A stretch of 64,000 nucleotides of DNA from Aeromonas sobria (GTDB lineage Bacteria; Pseudomonadota; Gammaproteobacteria; Enterobacterales; Aeromonadaceae), in assembly GCF_000820145.1 (NCBI RefSeq), contig NZ_CDBW01000039.1, positions 27,048-91,047 of the forward strand, written 5' to 3'. The notes beneath the pieces were generated by a model that saw nothing but the letters and a program-made list of their open reading frames with translations, did not search any database and was not told the origin of the DNA. Positions 8,804 through 17,506 of this stretch are shown here, piece by piece (the stretch's first letter is position 1; each line of letters opens with the position of its first letter). The position numbers and the translations under genes are program-made.

Positions 8804-10198
8804 ATGAAAAACAGGGACTCGAGTCATTACCAACGGATCTGGCGCTGGCACTTCTACGCCGGTCTTTTTGTTGCCCCTTTCCTGATCCTGCTGTCGCTGA
8901 CCGGGATCGTCTATCTGTTCAAACCCCAGCTCGACAACCTGATGTACCCCGAGCTGATGAAGGTCACCCCCGCCAGCCAGACCCTGAGTGCCGACCAGCT
9001 GCTGGCCAAGGCGATGATGACCATGCCCGATGCCAGCCTGCGTAAATACCTGCCACCTGCCGCTCCCGATCAGAGCGCCCAGTTCATCGTCAATCGGGGT
9101 GAACAGGAGCTGACCCTGTTTATGGATCCCGCCAGCGGCGCCCTGCTCGGCACCATGGACAACAAGTGGAATCTGCAAGCGGTGGCCCGCTCCCTGCACG
9201 CCGACCTGCTGCTCGGCACCACGGGGGATCGGCTGATCGAACTGGCGGCAGGCTGGGGTCTGGTGCTGCTGCTGAGCGGTCTCTACCTCTGGTGGCCACG
9301 CAAGGGGCCCGGGGTGGGCGGCATCCTCGGGCCCAGAATAAGCCAGCGCGGACGCCTCTGGTGGCGGGATCTGCACGCCGTAGTCGGCTTCTGGGGAGCC
9401 GGTTTCCTGCTGCTGTTGCTGCTGAGCGGCATGACCTGGACCGGTTTCTGGGGCGATCAGTTTGCCGCGGTCTGGAACCGCTTCCCCGCCGCCATGTGGA
9501 ACGAGGTGCCCAAATCGGCGCCGCTGGCCCGCAGCCTGAATCAGGCTCATGAGCAGACCGTTCCCTGGGCGGTGGAGAACACTCCTATGCCCAGCTCGCA
9601 GCCGGTCGATGAAGCGCACGATCACGGCGCCATGAACCACGGCGAGCATGAGGGGATGGTGATGGCGAGCCAGCGCATTGCGCTGCAACAGGTGGTCGAG
9701 ACAGCCAGTGAACGGGGAGTCAAACCGGGTTACAGCATCACCCCGCCGGTCGGTGACACCGGCGTCTACACCATCGCCCTGTTTGCCGACGATCCACGCA
9801 ACGACGCCACCCTGCATATCGATCAATACAGCGGCAAGGTGCTGGCCGATGTGCGCTGGCAGGATTATGGCCTGGTCGCCAAGACGGTGGAGAGCGGCGT
9901 CATGCTGCACATGGGCAAGCTCTACGGCTGGCCCCATCAGCTGGCCATGCTGATCATCTGCCTGATGGTGCTGGCCAGCGCCGTGAGCGGCCTGTGGATC
10001 TGGTGGTGCCGCCGTCCGCAGGGTCGTCTCGCCGCGCCGCCGCTGCCCGCCAAACTCCCGCCGATGCGTGGTGCTATCGCCCTGCTGATCCTGCTGGGGA
10101 TCGCCTTCCCGCTGGTGGGGGCCTCCATGGTTGCCATCTGGCTGCTGGATACCCTGCTCTTCTCCCGCCGCCCCCTCAAGGTGGCGCGCGCCAGCTAG
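8804..10198 (+). CDS. PepSY-associated TM helix (PiuB-like) membrane protein
   Basis: A 464-residue inner-membrane protein. Helix 1 is YAGLFVAPFLILLSLTGIVY, followed by periplasmic PepSY-like segments and further helices (LVLLLSGLYLWWP, FLLLLLLSGMTWTGFWG and two near the C terminus). This is the PepSY_TM family, whose members often accompany iron or siderophore uptake and are thought to act as ferric reductases. A His-rich stretch (DEAHDHGAMNHGEHEG) lies in the central periplasmic loop and may bind metal. The start at ATG 8804 is chosen for the AAGGA just upstream. I see no clear Fur box. Confidence 0.82.
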   Translation: MKNRDSSHYQRIWRWHFYAGLFVAPFLILLSLTGIVYLFKPQLDNLMYPELMKVTPASQTLSADQLLAKAMMTMPDASLRKYLPPAAPDQSAQFIVNRGEQELTLFMDPASGALLGTMDNKWNLQAVARSLHADLLLGTTGDRLIELAAGWGLVLLLSGLYLWWPRKGPGVGGILGPRISQRGRLWWRDLHAVVGFWGAGFLLLLLLSGMTWTGFWGDQFAAVWNRFPAAMWNEVPKSAPLARSLNQAHEQTVPWAVENTPMPSSQPVDEAHDHGAMNHGEHEGMVMASQRIALQQVVETASERGVKPGYSITPPVGDTGVYTIALFADDPRNDATLHIDQYSGKVLADVRWQDYGLVAKTVESGVMLHMGKLYGWPHQLAMLIICLMVLASAVSGLWIWWCRRPQGRLAAPPLPAKLPPMRGAIALLILLGIAFPLVGASMVAIWLLDTLLFSRRPLKVARAS

Positions 10199-10218
10199 TC
10201 GATAGCATCATCCACCAA

Positions 10219-10253
10219 CAGAGAGGGCTCCCGCTTGGGAGCCCTCTCTGTTT
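10219..10253 (+). terminator. rho-independent terminator after the PepSY gene
   Basis: Perfect 14-bp stem (CAGAGAGGGCTCCC and its complement) with loop GCTT, followed by TTT. Confidence 0.85.
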
Positions 10254-10278
10254 CATTGTGTTTCATTGCAACCGGCTT

Positions 10279-10494
10279 TCACTCCTGCTCGACCAGCAGG
10301 AGAATTTTCTTGGCCTTCTCGAAGTGATCGAGCTTGTGGGTCTGGATCCACCAGGTCGCTGCCTCCATCAGCAAATCGGGATCGTCATTGCGATTGGCAA
10401 AGAAGGCATAAAAGGAGAGCCCGACCATCTCCCCCTTCTGGGCGATTTTTTGCTGGCATACCTGAATGATTTTCTGTTTGAGTGATGCACGCAT
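10279..10494 (-). CDS. small conserved hypothetical protein, 71 aa
   Basis: Starts MRASLKQKIIQVCQQKIAQ. The body reads FYAFFANRNDDPDLLMEAA, then WWIQTHKLDHFEKAKK. It is helical and soluble, with no signal peptide. The sequence looks well conserved and coding (ordered charge pattern, tight position before a terminator), but I cannot name a function. It lies downstream of menA on the same strand, separated from it by a terminator, so it likely has its own promoter. Confidence 0.65.
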   Translation of the reverse strand: MRASLKQKIIQVCQQKIAQKGEMVGLSFYAFFANRNDDPDLLMEAATWWIQTHKLDHFEKAKKILLLVEQE

Positions 10495-10545
10495 GGTGGT
10501 GTTCCTGTCTGGCCTATCCAGTGCCAACACGTCTCGTCGGCACAC

Positions 10546-10571
10546 AAAAAGGGCTCCCACCTCGGGAGCCC
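10546..10571 (-). terminator. terminator after menA
   Basis: Read on the minus strand: GGGCTCCC-(5 nt)-GGGAGCCC followed by T5. Confidence 0.8.
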
Positions 10572-10600
10572 GTTTCACATAACAACAAGCTGGCCGCTCA

Positions 10601-11506
10601 TCAGGAGAGTGCCAACCCGATGGAGAGCAGCAAGCTGAACAGAAACGCGCTGATGGCGGTTTTCTTGAGCGCGCCAGTCAACACCTCGCCATCAAAGCTC
10701 TCGCGCAGGGTCTTGGCTGCATCGCTGAGGGGCTTCATGGCAGGCAGGAAGATCCACGGCCAGAAGCTGGCGGGCTGGGTCAGGATAAAGGCGATGGTGG
10801 TTAACAGCGCCGCCCCCAGCAGCACCCAGTGATAGGCGATGGCACGGTTGCGGCCAAGGCGCACCGCCAGGGTGATCTTGCCGCTGGCTGCGTCGGTCTC
10901 GATGTCGCGCACATTGTTGATATTGAGCACGGCGGTCGCCAATAAGCCACAGGCGGTGGCAGGCAACAGCAGATCCCACTCCAGCGTCTTGGTGAAGAGG
11001 TAGTAGGAGCCGAGCACCCCCAGCAGACCGAAGAACAGGAACACCGAAATATCGCCAAACCCGCGATAGCCGTAAGGGGTCTTGCCCACGGTATAGGTCA
11101 CCGCCGCGACGATTGCCGCGCCACCCAACACCACAAATGCCAAGATCTGCAGCCACTGGCCACCGAAGGCACAGCCCAGCAACAGCAGGCCACTGGCCAC
11201 CGCCGCCAGCGCGGTCAGTGCCATCGCCACGCACATCTGCTTTTGAGTGATAAGGCCGGAGACCACCGCCCGCTGCGGGCCGATCCGCTCGCCGTTGTCG
11301 GCGCCAGAGACCGCATCACCGTAATCGTTGGCCAGATTGGAGAGGATCTGCAGCAGGATGGCGGTCAGCAGCGAGAGCACCATGATGGTGCCATCGAAGG
11401 CATCACGGTTAGCAGCCAGTCCCGCGCCCAGCAGGATGGAAGAGCAGGCCAGTGGCAGTGTTCGCAAACGCGCCGCCAGTAACCAAACAGAGAAGGTATT
11501 TGTCAT
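10601..11506 (-). CDS. menA: 1,4-dihydroxy-2-naphthoate octaprenyltransferase
   Basis: A 301-residue UbiA-superfamily prenyltransferase that attaches the polyprenyl tail to DHNA, the membrane step of menaquinone synthesis. The two Asp-rich prenyl-diphosphate sites are visible: NLANDYGDAVSGAD near residue 70 and NNVRDIETDAASGK in the second half, with about nine hydrophobic helices. The start at ATG 11506 (MTNTFSVWLLAARL) matches the family; the longer upstream frame is not needed. It is divergent from menF, so the pathway is split over two transcripts that share a 239-bp control region. Confidence 0.92.
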   Translation of the reverse strand: MTNTFSVWLLAARLRTLPLACSSILLGAGLAANRDAFDGTIMVLSLLTAILLQILSNLANDYGDAVSGADNGERIGPQRAVVSGLITQKQMCVAMALTALAAVASGLLLLGCAFGGQWLQILAFVVLGGAAIVAAVTYTVGKTPYGYRGFGDISVFLFFGLLGVLGSYYLFTKTLEWDLLLPATACGLLATAVLNINNVRDIETDAASGKITLAVRLGRNRAIAYHWVLLGAALLTTIAFILTQPASFWPWIFLPAMKPLSDAAKTLRESFDGEVLTGALKKTAISAFLFSLLLSIGLALS

Positions 11507-11745
11507 ATTGTGATGGCCAAACAATCGGATATTGATCGTGTTAAGGGTTATCGAACCGGATTTGGGTATACTTGGCCCCAGAGAGTGAAACACCCTCGGG
11601 CGATTTACATGGACGAATGGACGGATAATATATAGGAAATCCTCGCCCTTTGGCATAAACCCACTGAAACCTACATAAAGATCGGTGCAACCCGGCACCC
11701 ATCACTGCAGGATCAGTCGTTACTATCCGGCTCAGAAAAGAATCC

Positions 11746-13080
11746 ATGTTGGCTCAGACCCATATCAAGCAACAACTGGACGCCCTGCGTCACAGCAACG
11801 TCAGCGGCTTCGTACGGTTGCGAGTGGCGATCGAAATCCGCTCCTTTCTGGGCTGGCTCGCGGCGCAAACCCTCTATCCCCGCATCTACTGGCAGGCCCG
11901 TGGACAGGATCGTCCAGAGTATGTCGCGCTGGGCGCTATCCATGAACTGACCGAGCCACACGCCATCAAGCGGGTGTGCGCCAACACGGCCAGCCAGCAT
12001 CACGACGACAGCCCCCGCTACTATGGCGGACTGGCGTTCGATCCGGCCCAATCCGGCTGGCAAGGGTTTGGCCCCTGCCGTTTCGTGTTGCCCCGCATCG
12101 AGCTGGTGCGCCGTGGCGAGTGCGTCAGCCTCTGCCTCAACCTCTGGCTGGATGACCACAATCTCGAGGCCGAACTGCAGGCTGCCGAAGCGGCCCTCGA
12201 TGCCCTGCGCCCAGAAGCCCCGCTGCCCGCCCTGCAAAAACAGCCCTGGCAGCGACAGGATTGCCCCGGCCCCGCCCAGTGGCAAACTCTGGTAGAACGG
12301 GTCACGGCCCCCGATTTTCAGGCCCACACTCCCAAGGTGGTGCTGTCGCGGGAGAGCATACTGACCCGCCAGCACAGCGATGGCTCCGGAGGTGAAGATG
12401 TGTGCCCCTGGGCCATGCTCGACCAGTGGGCCCGCCACGCGCAGGACTGCTTCCACTTCGGTTTTCAATTCTCCCCCGAGCAGGCTTTTATCGCCTGCTC
12501 CCCCGAGCGGCTCTACCGCCGGGAAGGGAGCCACCTCTTTACCGAGGCGCTGGCGGGTACCATCCGCCGCTCCGGCGATGAGGAGGTCGATGCCCAACTG
12601 GCCGCCGAGCTGCTGGCCGACAACAAGAACCGGCTGGAGAACCGGCTGGTACACGCCGACATCCTCAGCCGACTGGCGCCACTGGCCCACGATGCCACCC
12701 TGACCGAGCCGCGCATTCTCAAACTGCGGCTGCTGCAGCACCTCAAGTGCGATATCGAAGCCGAGCTCAAGCCGGGGGTCTGCGACTGGCAACTGCTCGA
12801 CGCCCTCCACCCCACTCCGGCGGTGGGTGGTGCCCCGCGCGAAGCGGCGCTGGCCTTCATCCGCGAGTTCGAGCCCTATGATCGGGGCTGGTACGCCGGT
12901 GCCTGCGGCATGCTGAGCCGGGAGACCTCCGAGTTCTCGGTCGCCATTCGCAGCGCCCGCATTCAGCCGGGCAGCGTTACCCTGTTTGCCGGTGCCGGCA
13001 TTGTCGCCGGTTCCGAGCCTGTCGCCGAGTGGGCCGAACTCGACAACAAGATTGCCAATGTGCTCTCCCTGCTGGGATAG
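11746..13080 (+). CDS. menF: isochorismate synthase MenF
   Basis: A 444-residue chorismate-utilising enzyme (E. coli MenF 431 aa) that converts chorismate to isochorismate, the first step of menaquinone synthesis. C-terminal signature blocks of the chorismate-binding domain are present: FIACSPERLYRREG, LAGTIRR, HPTPAVGG, and FEPYDRGWYAGACG, then IQPGSVTLFAGAGIVAGSEP. First gene of the menFDHBCE operon; menD begins within a few bases of its stop. Confidence 0.92.
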   Translation: MLAQTHIKQQLDALRHSNVSGFVRLRVAIEIRSFLGWLAAQTLYPRIYWQARGQDRPEYVALGAIHELTEPHAIKRVCANTASQHHDDSPRYYGGLAFDPAQSGWQGFGPCRFVLPRIELVRRGECVSLCLNLWLDDHNLEAELQAAEAALDALRPEAPLPALQKQPWQRQDCPGPAQWQTLVERVTAPDFQAHTPKVVLSRESILTRQHSDGSGGEDVCPWAMLDQWARHAQDCFHFGFQFSPEQAFIACSPERLYRREGSHLFTEALAGTIRRSGDEEVDAQLAAELLADNKNRLENRLVHADILSRLAPLAHDATLTEPRILKLRLLQHLKCDIEAELKPGVCDWQLLDALHPTPAVGGAPREAALAFIREFEPYDRGWYAGACGMLSRETSEFSVAIRSARIQPGSVTLFAGAGIVAGSEPVAEWAELDNKIANVLSLLG

Positions 13081-13082
13081 CC

Positions 13083-14861
13083 ATGACCCCTTTTCAACCC
13101 GCGAGAGCCCCTATGCCCACCCGTAAAGAGCCTGCCAGCGAAGAGTTTGCCTGCCCCCCGTTTTCGAGCCAGCACGCCACCTTCAACCACGTCTGGTCTT
13201 CCCTCTTGCTGGAGGAGCTCTTTCGCCTCGGAGTACGCGACATCGCGCTGGCCCCCGGCTCCCGCTCCGCGCCGCTGACCATGGCGGCGGCGGCCCATCA
13301 GGGCTTTCGCCGTCACCTGCACTTTGACGAGCGCGGTCTCGGCTTTATGGCGCTGGGGCTGGCCAAGGGGAGCAACCGGCCGGTGGCGGTGATCATGACC
13401 TCCGGCACCGCGGTAGCCAACCTCTGGCCTGCCGTGGCAGAGGCCCAGCTCACCGGCGTGCCGCTGATTATTCTCTCCGCCGATCGCCCTCACGAGCTTA
13501 TCGACAACGGCGCCAATCAGGCGATCGACCAGCAGGGGATCTTCGGCCGCTACCCCGTCTATCAGCAGAACTTGCCGAGCCCCACCCCGACCATTCCGGC
13601 CGCCTTCGTGCTGAGCTCGGTGGATCCGGCGCTGGCCAAACAGGCGCTCACTCCCGGGGTGGTGCACTTCAACTGCATGTACCCAGAGCCCCTCTACCCG
13701 GGCGAGCACTATCAGGATTTCTCCGACTATCTGGCCCCCCTCGGCGACTGGCTCGGCTCGCACAGGCCATGGAGCCCGTGGCTCGCGATCGAACCGACCT
13801 GCCCGCCGCAACCCGAGTGGCGCGAGTGGCAGCACAAGCGCGGGGTGATTGTGGCTGGCCGGATCACGGATCCCGAACAGGCACAGGCGGTCGCCACGCT
13901 GGCGGAGCAACTCGGCTGGCCGCTGCTGGCGGATCTGCAGAGCCAGATCCGCTTCGATAGTCGCAACCTCATCCACATGGATCTGGCGCTCAACGACCCT
14001 GAATTCGTCGCCGAGCTGGGCCGCGCCGAGGTGCTGCTGCAATTTGGCGCGCGGCTTATCTCCAAGCGGCTTGGCCAGTTCATCAAACACCATTCATGGC
14101 AGGATTACTGGCTGGTGGACCCGCAACCGGCGCGGCTCGATCCCGACTACCGGCTGCGCAACCGGCTGCTCTGCAGCGCCAGCGCCTTTGCTGCGGCCCA
14201 TCCGGTCACCACCGCTCAAGCCCCCTGGCACCGGCTGGCCGAGCTGCAACACAACGCCAGCCAGCAGATCGCCGCCGCCTGCGAGGGTTTCTCGGAGCTC
14301 GGGGTCTGCCATCGACTCAACCGCCTGATCGAAGGGCAACTGTTTGTCGGCAACAGCATGCCGGCCCGACTGATGGATATGCTCGGTGAAACGGGCAAGG
14401 GGCCGAGCCGGGTGATGACCAACCGCGGCGCCTCCGGCATCGATGGCCTCATCGCCACCGCCTACGGGTTTGCCCAATCGAGCGACCAGCCAACGACCCT
14501 GCTGCTTGGCGATCTCAGCGCCCTGCACGATCTCAACAGCCTCGCCCTGCTTGGCAAGGCGAGCCGACCGCTGGTGGTGATCCTGCTCAACAACGATGGC
14601 GGCAGCATCTTCCGTATGTTGCCGGTACCCACCGAAGGGGAGCTGCTGGAGAGCTACTACCGGCTGCCCCACGGGCTCGGTTTTGAACATGCCGCCGCCA
14701 TGTTTGGCCTCGCTTATCGCGCACCGACCACCCTGCCCGAGTTCGAGCACGATTACCGCGCCGCCCTCAAACATGGCGTTACCTTGATCGAGATCCGGGT
14801 ACCGAGCGAGCAGGTAGCCGATGATCTCAAGGCGCTGGGGGCCGCTATCCGTGGCAAATAA
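13083..14861 (+). CDS. menD: SEPHCHC synthase MenD
   Basis: A thiamine-diphosphate-dependent enzyme that adds succinic semialdehyde (from 2-oxoglutarate) to isochorismate. The N-terminal block DIALAPGSRSAPLTMAAA and FDERGLGFMALGLA form the pyrimidine-binding part with the catalytic Glu. The C-terminal block LLGDLSALHDLNSLAL with NNDGGSIF forms the ThDP/Mg2+ motif. Starting at 13083 gives 592 residues, longer than E. coli MenD (556). ATG 13113 would give 582, and the true start is uncertain between these two. It overlaps menH at its 3' end. Confidence 0.92.
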   Translation: MTPFQPARAPMPTRKEPASEEFACPPFSSQHATFNHVWSSLLLEELFRLGVRDIALAPGSRSAPLTMAAAAHQGFRRHLHFDERGLGFMALGLAKGSNRPVAVIMTSGTAVANLWPAVAEAQLTGVPLIILSADRPHELIDNGANQAIDQQGIFGRYPVYQQNLPSPTPTIPAAFVLSSVDPALAKQALTPGVVHFNCMYPEPLYPGEHYQDFSDYLAPLGDWLGSHRPWSPWLAIEPTCPPQPEWREWQHKRGVIVAGRITDPEQAQAVATLAEQLGWPLLADLQSQIRFDSRNLIHMDLALNDPEFVAELGRAEVLLQFGARLISKRLGQFIKHHSWQDYWLVDPQPARLDPDYRLRNRLLCSASAFAAAHPVTTAQAPWHRLAELQHNASQQIAAACEGFSELGVCHRLNRLIEGQLFVGNSMPARLMDMLGETGKGPSRVMTNRGASGIDGLIATAYGFAQSSDQPTTLLLGDLSALHDLNSLALLGKASRPLVVILLNNDGGSIFRMLPVPTEGELLESYYRLPHGLGFEHAAAMFGLAYRAPTTLPEFEHDYRAALKHGVTLIEIRVPSEQVADDLKALGAAIRGK

Positions 14862-15618
14862 ATATGCCAATGTGCCGCTGGTGCTGCTGCACGGCCTGCT
14901 GGGGGATAGTGGCGACTGGCAACCGGTGATCGACCAACTGCCTGCCATCCACTGCATTGCCCTCGATCTGCCGGGTCACGGCCAGCATAGCAATCTCAAC
15001 GTCAGCGACTTTGAGCAGAGCCACCAGTGGCTGGTTGCCGAACTGGCCAGCTGTAATATTCAACGCTATCTGCTGGCGGGTTACTCGCTGGGGGGGCGAC
15101 TGGCCCTCTATCACGCCAGCCGCGAGCCCGCCGGGCTGCAGGGGCTGCTGCTGGAGAACTGCCACCCGGGGCTACCGGCCAGTGAACGGGCCGCCCGCAT
15201 CCAGCACGATGAACTGTGGGCGCAGCGCTTCGAGCGCGAGCAACTCGCCTCGGTGCTCGGCGACTGGTACCGGCAAGGGGTGTTTGCCGATCTCGACGAA
15301 GCGGCTCGGGCCCGCCAGATCGCCAAACGCCTTGGCAATGATGGCTGCGCCATCGCCACCATGCTGCGCGCCACCTCGCTCGGCCAGCAGCCGGATCTCG
15401 CCCCCTGGCTAATGCAGTGCCAGCTGCCGGTCACCTATGTGAGTGGCAAGCGGGATCACAAATTCCATCAGCTAGCTTGCCAGCTGGCGAACCAACATCG
15501 CAAAATCAACCACTTGGTGCTGGATGGCGGCCATAATCTGCACGCCCATCAGCCTGATAACTTTGCCCGACTCCTCGCGGAGTGGGTCAACCAACAAGAA
15601 GAGACGAGTCATGATTGA
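14851..15618 (+). CDS. menH: SHCHC synthase MenH (alpha/beta hydrolase)
   Basis: About 255 residues from GTG 14851 (an ATG at 14821 would add 10), close to E. coli MenH (252 aa). Alpha/beta-hydrolase features: oxyanion region LLHGLLGDSGDW, nucleophile elbow GYSLGG (Ser), and C-terminal catalytic His in DGGHNLHAH. It eliminates pyruvate from SEPHCHC. Its 5' end overlaps menD. Its stop codon overlaps ATG 15611, which starts the duplicated menB leader fragment (ATGATTGA junction). Confidence 0.9.
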   Translation: MANKYANVPLVLLHGLLGDSGDWQPVIDQLPAIHCIALDLPGHGQHSNLNVSDFEQSHQWLVAELASCNIQRYLLAGYSLGGRLALYHASREPAGLQGLLLENCHPGLPASERAARIQHDELWAQRFEREQLASVLGDWYRQGVFADLDEAARARQIAKRLGNDGCAIATMLRATSLGQQPDLAPWLMQCQLPVTYVSGKRDHKFHQLACQLANQHRKINHLVLDGGHNLHAHQPDNFARLLAEWVNQQEETSHD

Positions 15619-15724
15619 AGCAATGACGGAAGCGGAACTGTACGCACCCGTTCCGCATGCCGAAATTGCTCAACTGTGTGCTCAACTGTGCTCTCCCAGA
15701 TCAGAAGGAAAAAACCATGATTGA
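15611..15724 (+). pseudogene. duplicated 5' fragment of menB
   Basis: From ATG 15611 the frame encodes MIEAMTEAELYAPV, identical to the first 14 residues of the real menB that starts at 15717, with several silent differences. It then diverges into unrelated sequence (PHAEIAQLCAQLCS...) and ends at 15724, 8 bases into menB. It is translationally coupled to menH, and may be translated as a 37-residue leader peptide or may simply be a recombination scar. Confidence 0.8.
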
Positions 15725-16577
15725 GGCAATGACGGAAGCTGAACTGTACGCTCCTGTTGAATGGCAGGATTGCTCCGCCGGTTACGAGGACATCCTCTAT
15801 CACAAGTCCGACGATGGCATTGCCAAGATCACCATCAACCGTCCACAGGTTCGCAACGCCTTCCGTCCCCGCACCGTCAAAGAGATGCTGCAGGCACTGG
15901 CCGATGCCCGTTATGACGACCATATCGGCACCATCATCCTGACCGGTTTTGGCGAGAAAGCCTTCTGCGCCGGCGGCGACCAGAAGATCCGTGGTGACTA
16001 CGGTGGCTACCGCGATGACGAGGGGACTCACCACCTCAACGTGCTCGACTTCCAGCGCGACATCCGCACCTGCCCGAAGCCGGTGGTTGCCATGGTAGCC
16101 GGTTACGCGGTCGGTGGCGGCCACGTGCTGCACATGATGTGTGACCTGACCATCGCCGCCGACAACGCCCAGTTTGGCCAGACCGGTCCGAAAGTGGGCT
16201 CCTTCGACGGCGGTTGGGGTGCTTCCTACATGGCCCGCATCGTCGGCCAGAAGAAAGCCCGCGAAATCTGGTTCCTCTGCCGCATGTACGATGCCCAGCA
16301 AGCCCTCGACATGGGTCTGGTCAACACTGTCGTGCCATTGGCCGAACTGGAGCGTGAAACCGTGCGCTGGTGCCGCGAAATGCTGCAAAACAGCCCGATG
16401 GCGCTGCGCTGCCTGAAAGCCGCCCTCAACGCTGACTGTGATGGTCAGGCGGGCTTGCAGGAGCTGGCGGGCAATGCCACCATGCTGTTCTACATGACCG
16501 AAGAGGGTCAGGAAGGCCGCAACGCCTTCAACGAAAAGCGTCGCCCCGACTTCTCCAAATACAAGCGGAACCCCTGA
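15717..16577 (+). CDS. menB: 1,4-dihydroxy-2-naphthoyl-CoA synthase MenB
   Basis: A 286-residue crotonase-family enzyme (E. coli MenB 285 aa) that cyclises o-succinylbenzoyl-CoA. Diagnostic blocks: ITINRPQVRNAFRPRTV, FCAGGDQKIRGD (oxyanion loop), GYAVGGGHVLHMMCDLTIA, GQTGPKVGSFDGGWGASY, and the C-terminal FNEKRRPDFSKY. The start at ATG 15717 has the strong ribosome site AAGGAAAAAA. The stop overlaps menC in TGATG. Confidence 0.95.
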   Translation: MIEAMTEAELYAPVEWQDCSAGYEDILYHKSDDGIAKITINRPQVRNAFRPRTVKEMLQALADARYDDHIGTIILTGFGEKAFCAGGDQKIRGDYGGYRDDEGTHHLNVLDFQRDIRTCPKPVVAMVAGYAVGGGHVLHMMCDLTIAADNAQFGQTGPKVGSFDGGWGASYMARIVGQKKAREIWFLCRMYDAQQALDMGLVNTVVPLAELERETVRWCREMLQNSPMALRCLKAALNADCDGQAGLQELAGNATMLFYMTEEGQEGRNAFNEKRRPDFSKYKRNP

Positions 16578-17506
16578 TGACACTAGCCCTGTATCGCTAT
16601 CAACTGCCTTTTACCCAGCCACTGACCTTTCACGGCAAGGTGGAGGTGGCGCGAGAGGGGCTATTGGTGCGCATCAACGACGGCTGGGGGGAGATTGCCC
16701 CCCTGCCCGGCTTCTCGAAAGAGAGCCTGCAACAGGCAGAGGCAGAAGCCCTTGCCACGCTGGCGGCCCTGGCCGCCGGCGACACTCCGAACCCCGTGCT
16801 GCCGTCGGTGCAATTTGGCCTCGACTGCGCGCGCCGGAAATGGCCCGAGCAGCGCAACCCGCTGCCGGAGCCCTATCCCCTCATTCAAGGCTCCCCCCAG
16901 GAGCTGCTGCGCAACTGGAAAGCCTGGCTGCACCGCACCCCCAACAAGGCCAAGCTGAAGGTGGCGCGCTACCCGATGCGTGACGAGCTGGCGCTGATCC
17001 GCCTGCTGTGCGATCGCCTCCCTTCCCTCAAGTTGGTACTGGATGCCAACCAGGGTTGGACCCGCGAGGAGGCGTGGACCTTCTGCGGCCATCTCGATCC
17101 GAATCGCATCGAGTATCTGGAAGACCCCTGTGCCGATTTTGCCGACATCGCCTTTGTCGCCAACCGCACCGGCATGCCGGTGGCGCTGGACGAGCTGCTG
17201 GCGCAAGGCAAGCCGTGGGAGCCGATCCCGCAACTGCGCGCACTGGTGCTCAAACCCACCCTGCTCGGTTCGCTGGCCAACTGCGAAGCGCTGATCGCCC
17301 GCGCCCACGAACTGCGGCTCAAGGTGATCATCTCCTCCTGCTTCGAATCGGATCTGGGCCTGAACCAGCTCTTTCATCTGGCAGGCGAGTGGGCACCGGA
17401 ACAGGCGCCGGGGCTGGATACCCGCCGCTGGATGGCAGGCAATCTGCTGGGGGAAGATGGCAAACCGGACCTGAGCCAACTGGAGCAACTGTATTACCGT
17501 GATTGA
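16577..17506 (+). CDS. menC: o-succinylbenzoate synthase MenC
   Basis: A 309-residue enolase-superfamily enzyme (E. coli MenC 320 aa) that dehydrates SHCHC to o-succinylbenzoate. Active-site blocks: KxK lysine pair in KAKLKVARYP, the metal ligands in LVLDANQGW, EDPC and VALDE, then the second lysine in LVLKPTLLGS. The start overlaps the menB stop, and the last 8 bases overlap menE, showing tight translational coupling. Confidence 0.92.
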   Translation: MTLALYRYQLPFTQPLTFHGKVEVAREGLLVRINDGWGEIAPLPGFSKESLQQAEAEALATLAALAAGDTPNPVLPSVQFGLDCARRKWPEQRNPLPEPYPLIQGSPQELLRNWKAWLHRTPNKAKLKVARYPMRDELALIRLLCDRLPSLKLVLDANQGWTREEAWTFCGHLDPNRIEYLEDPCADFADIAFVANRTGMPVALDELLAQGKPWEPIPQLRALVLKPTLLGSLANCEALIARAHELRLKVIISSCFESDLGLNQLFHLAGEWAPEQAPGLDTRRWMAGNLLGEDGKPDLSQLEQLYYRD

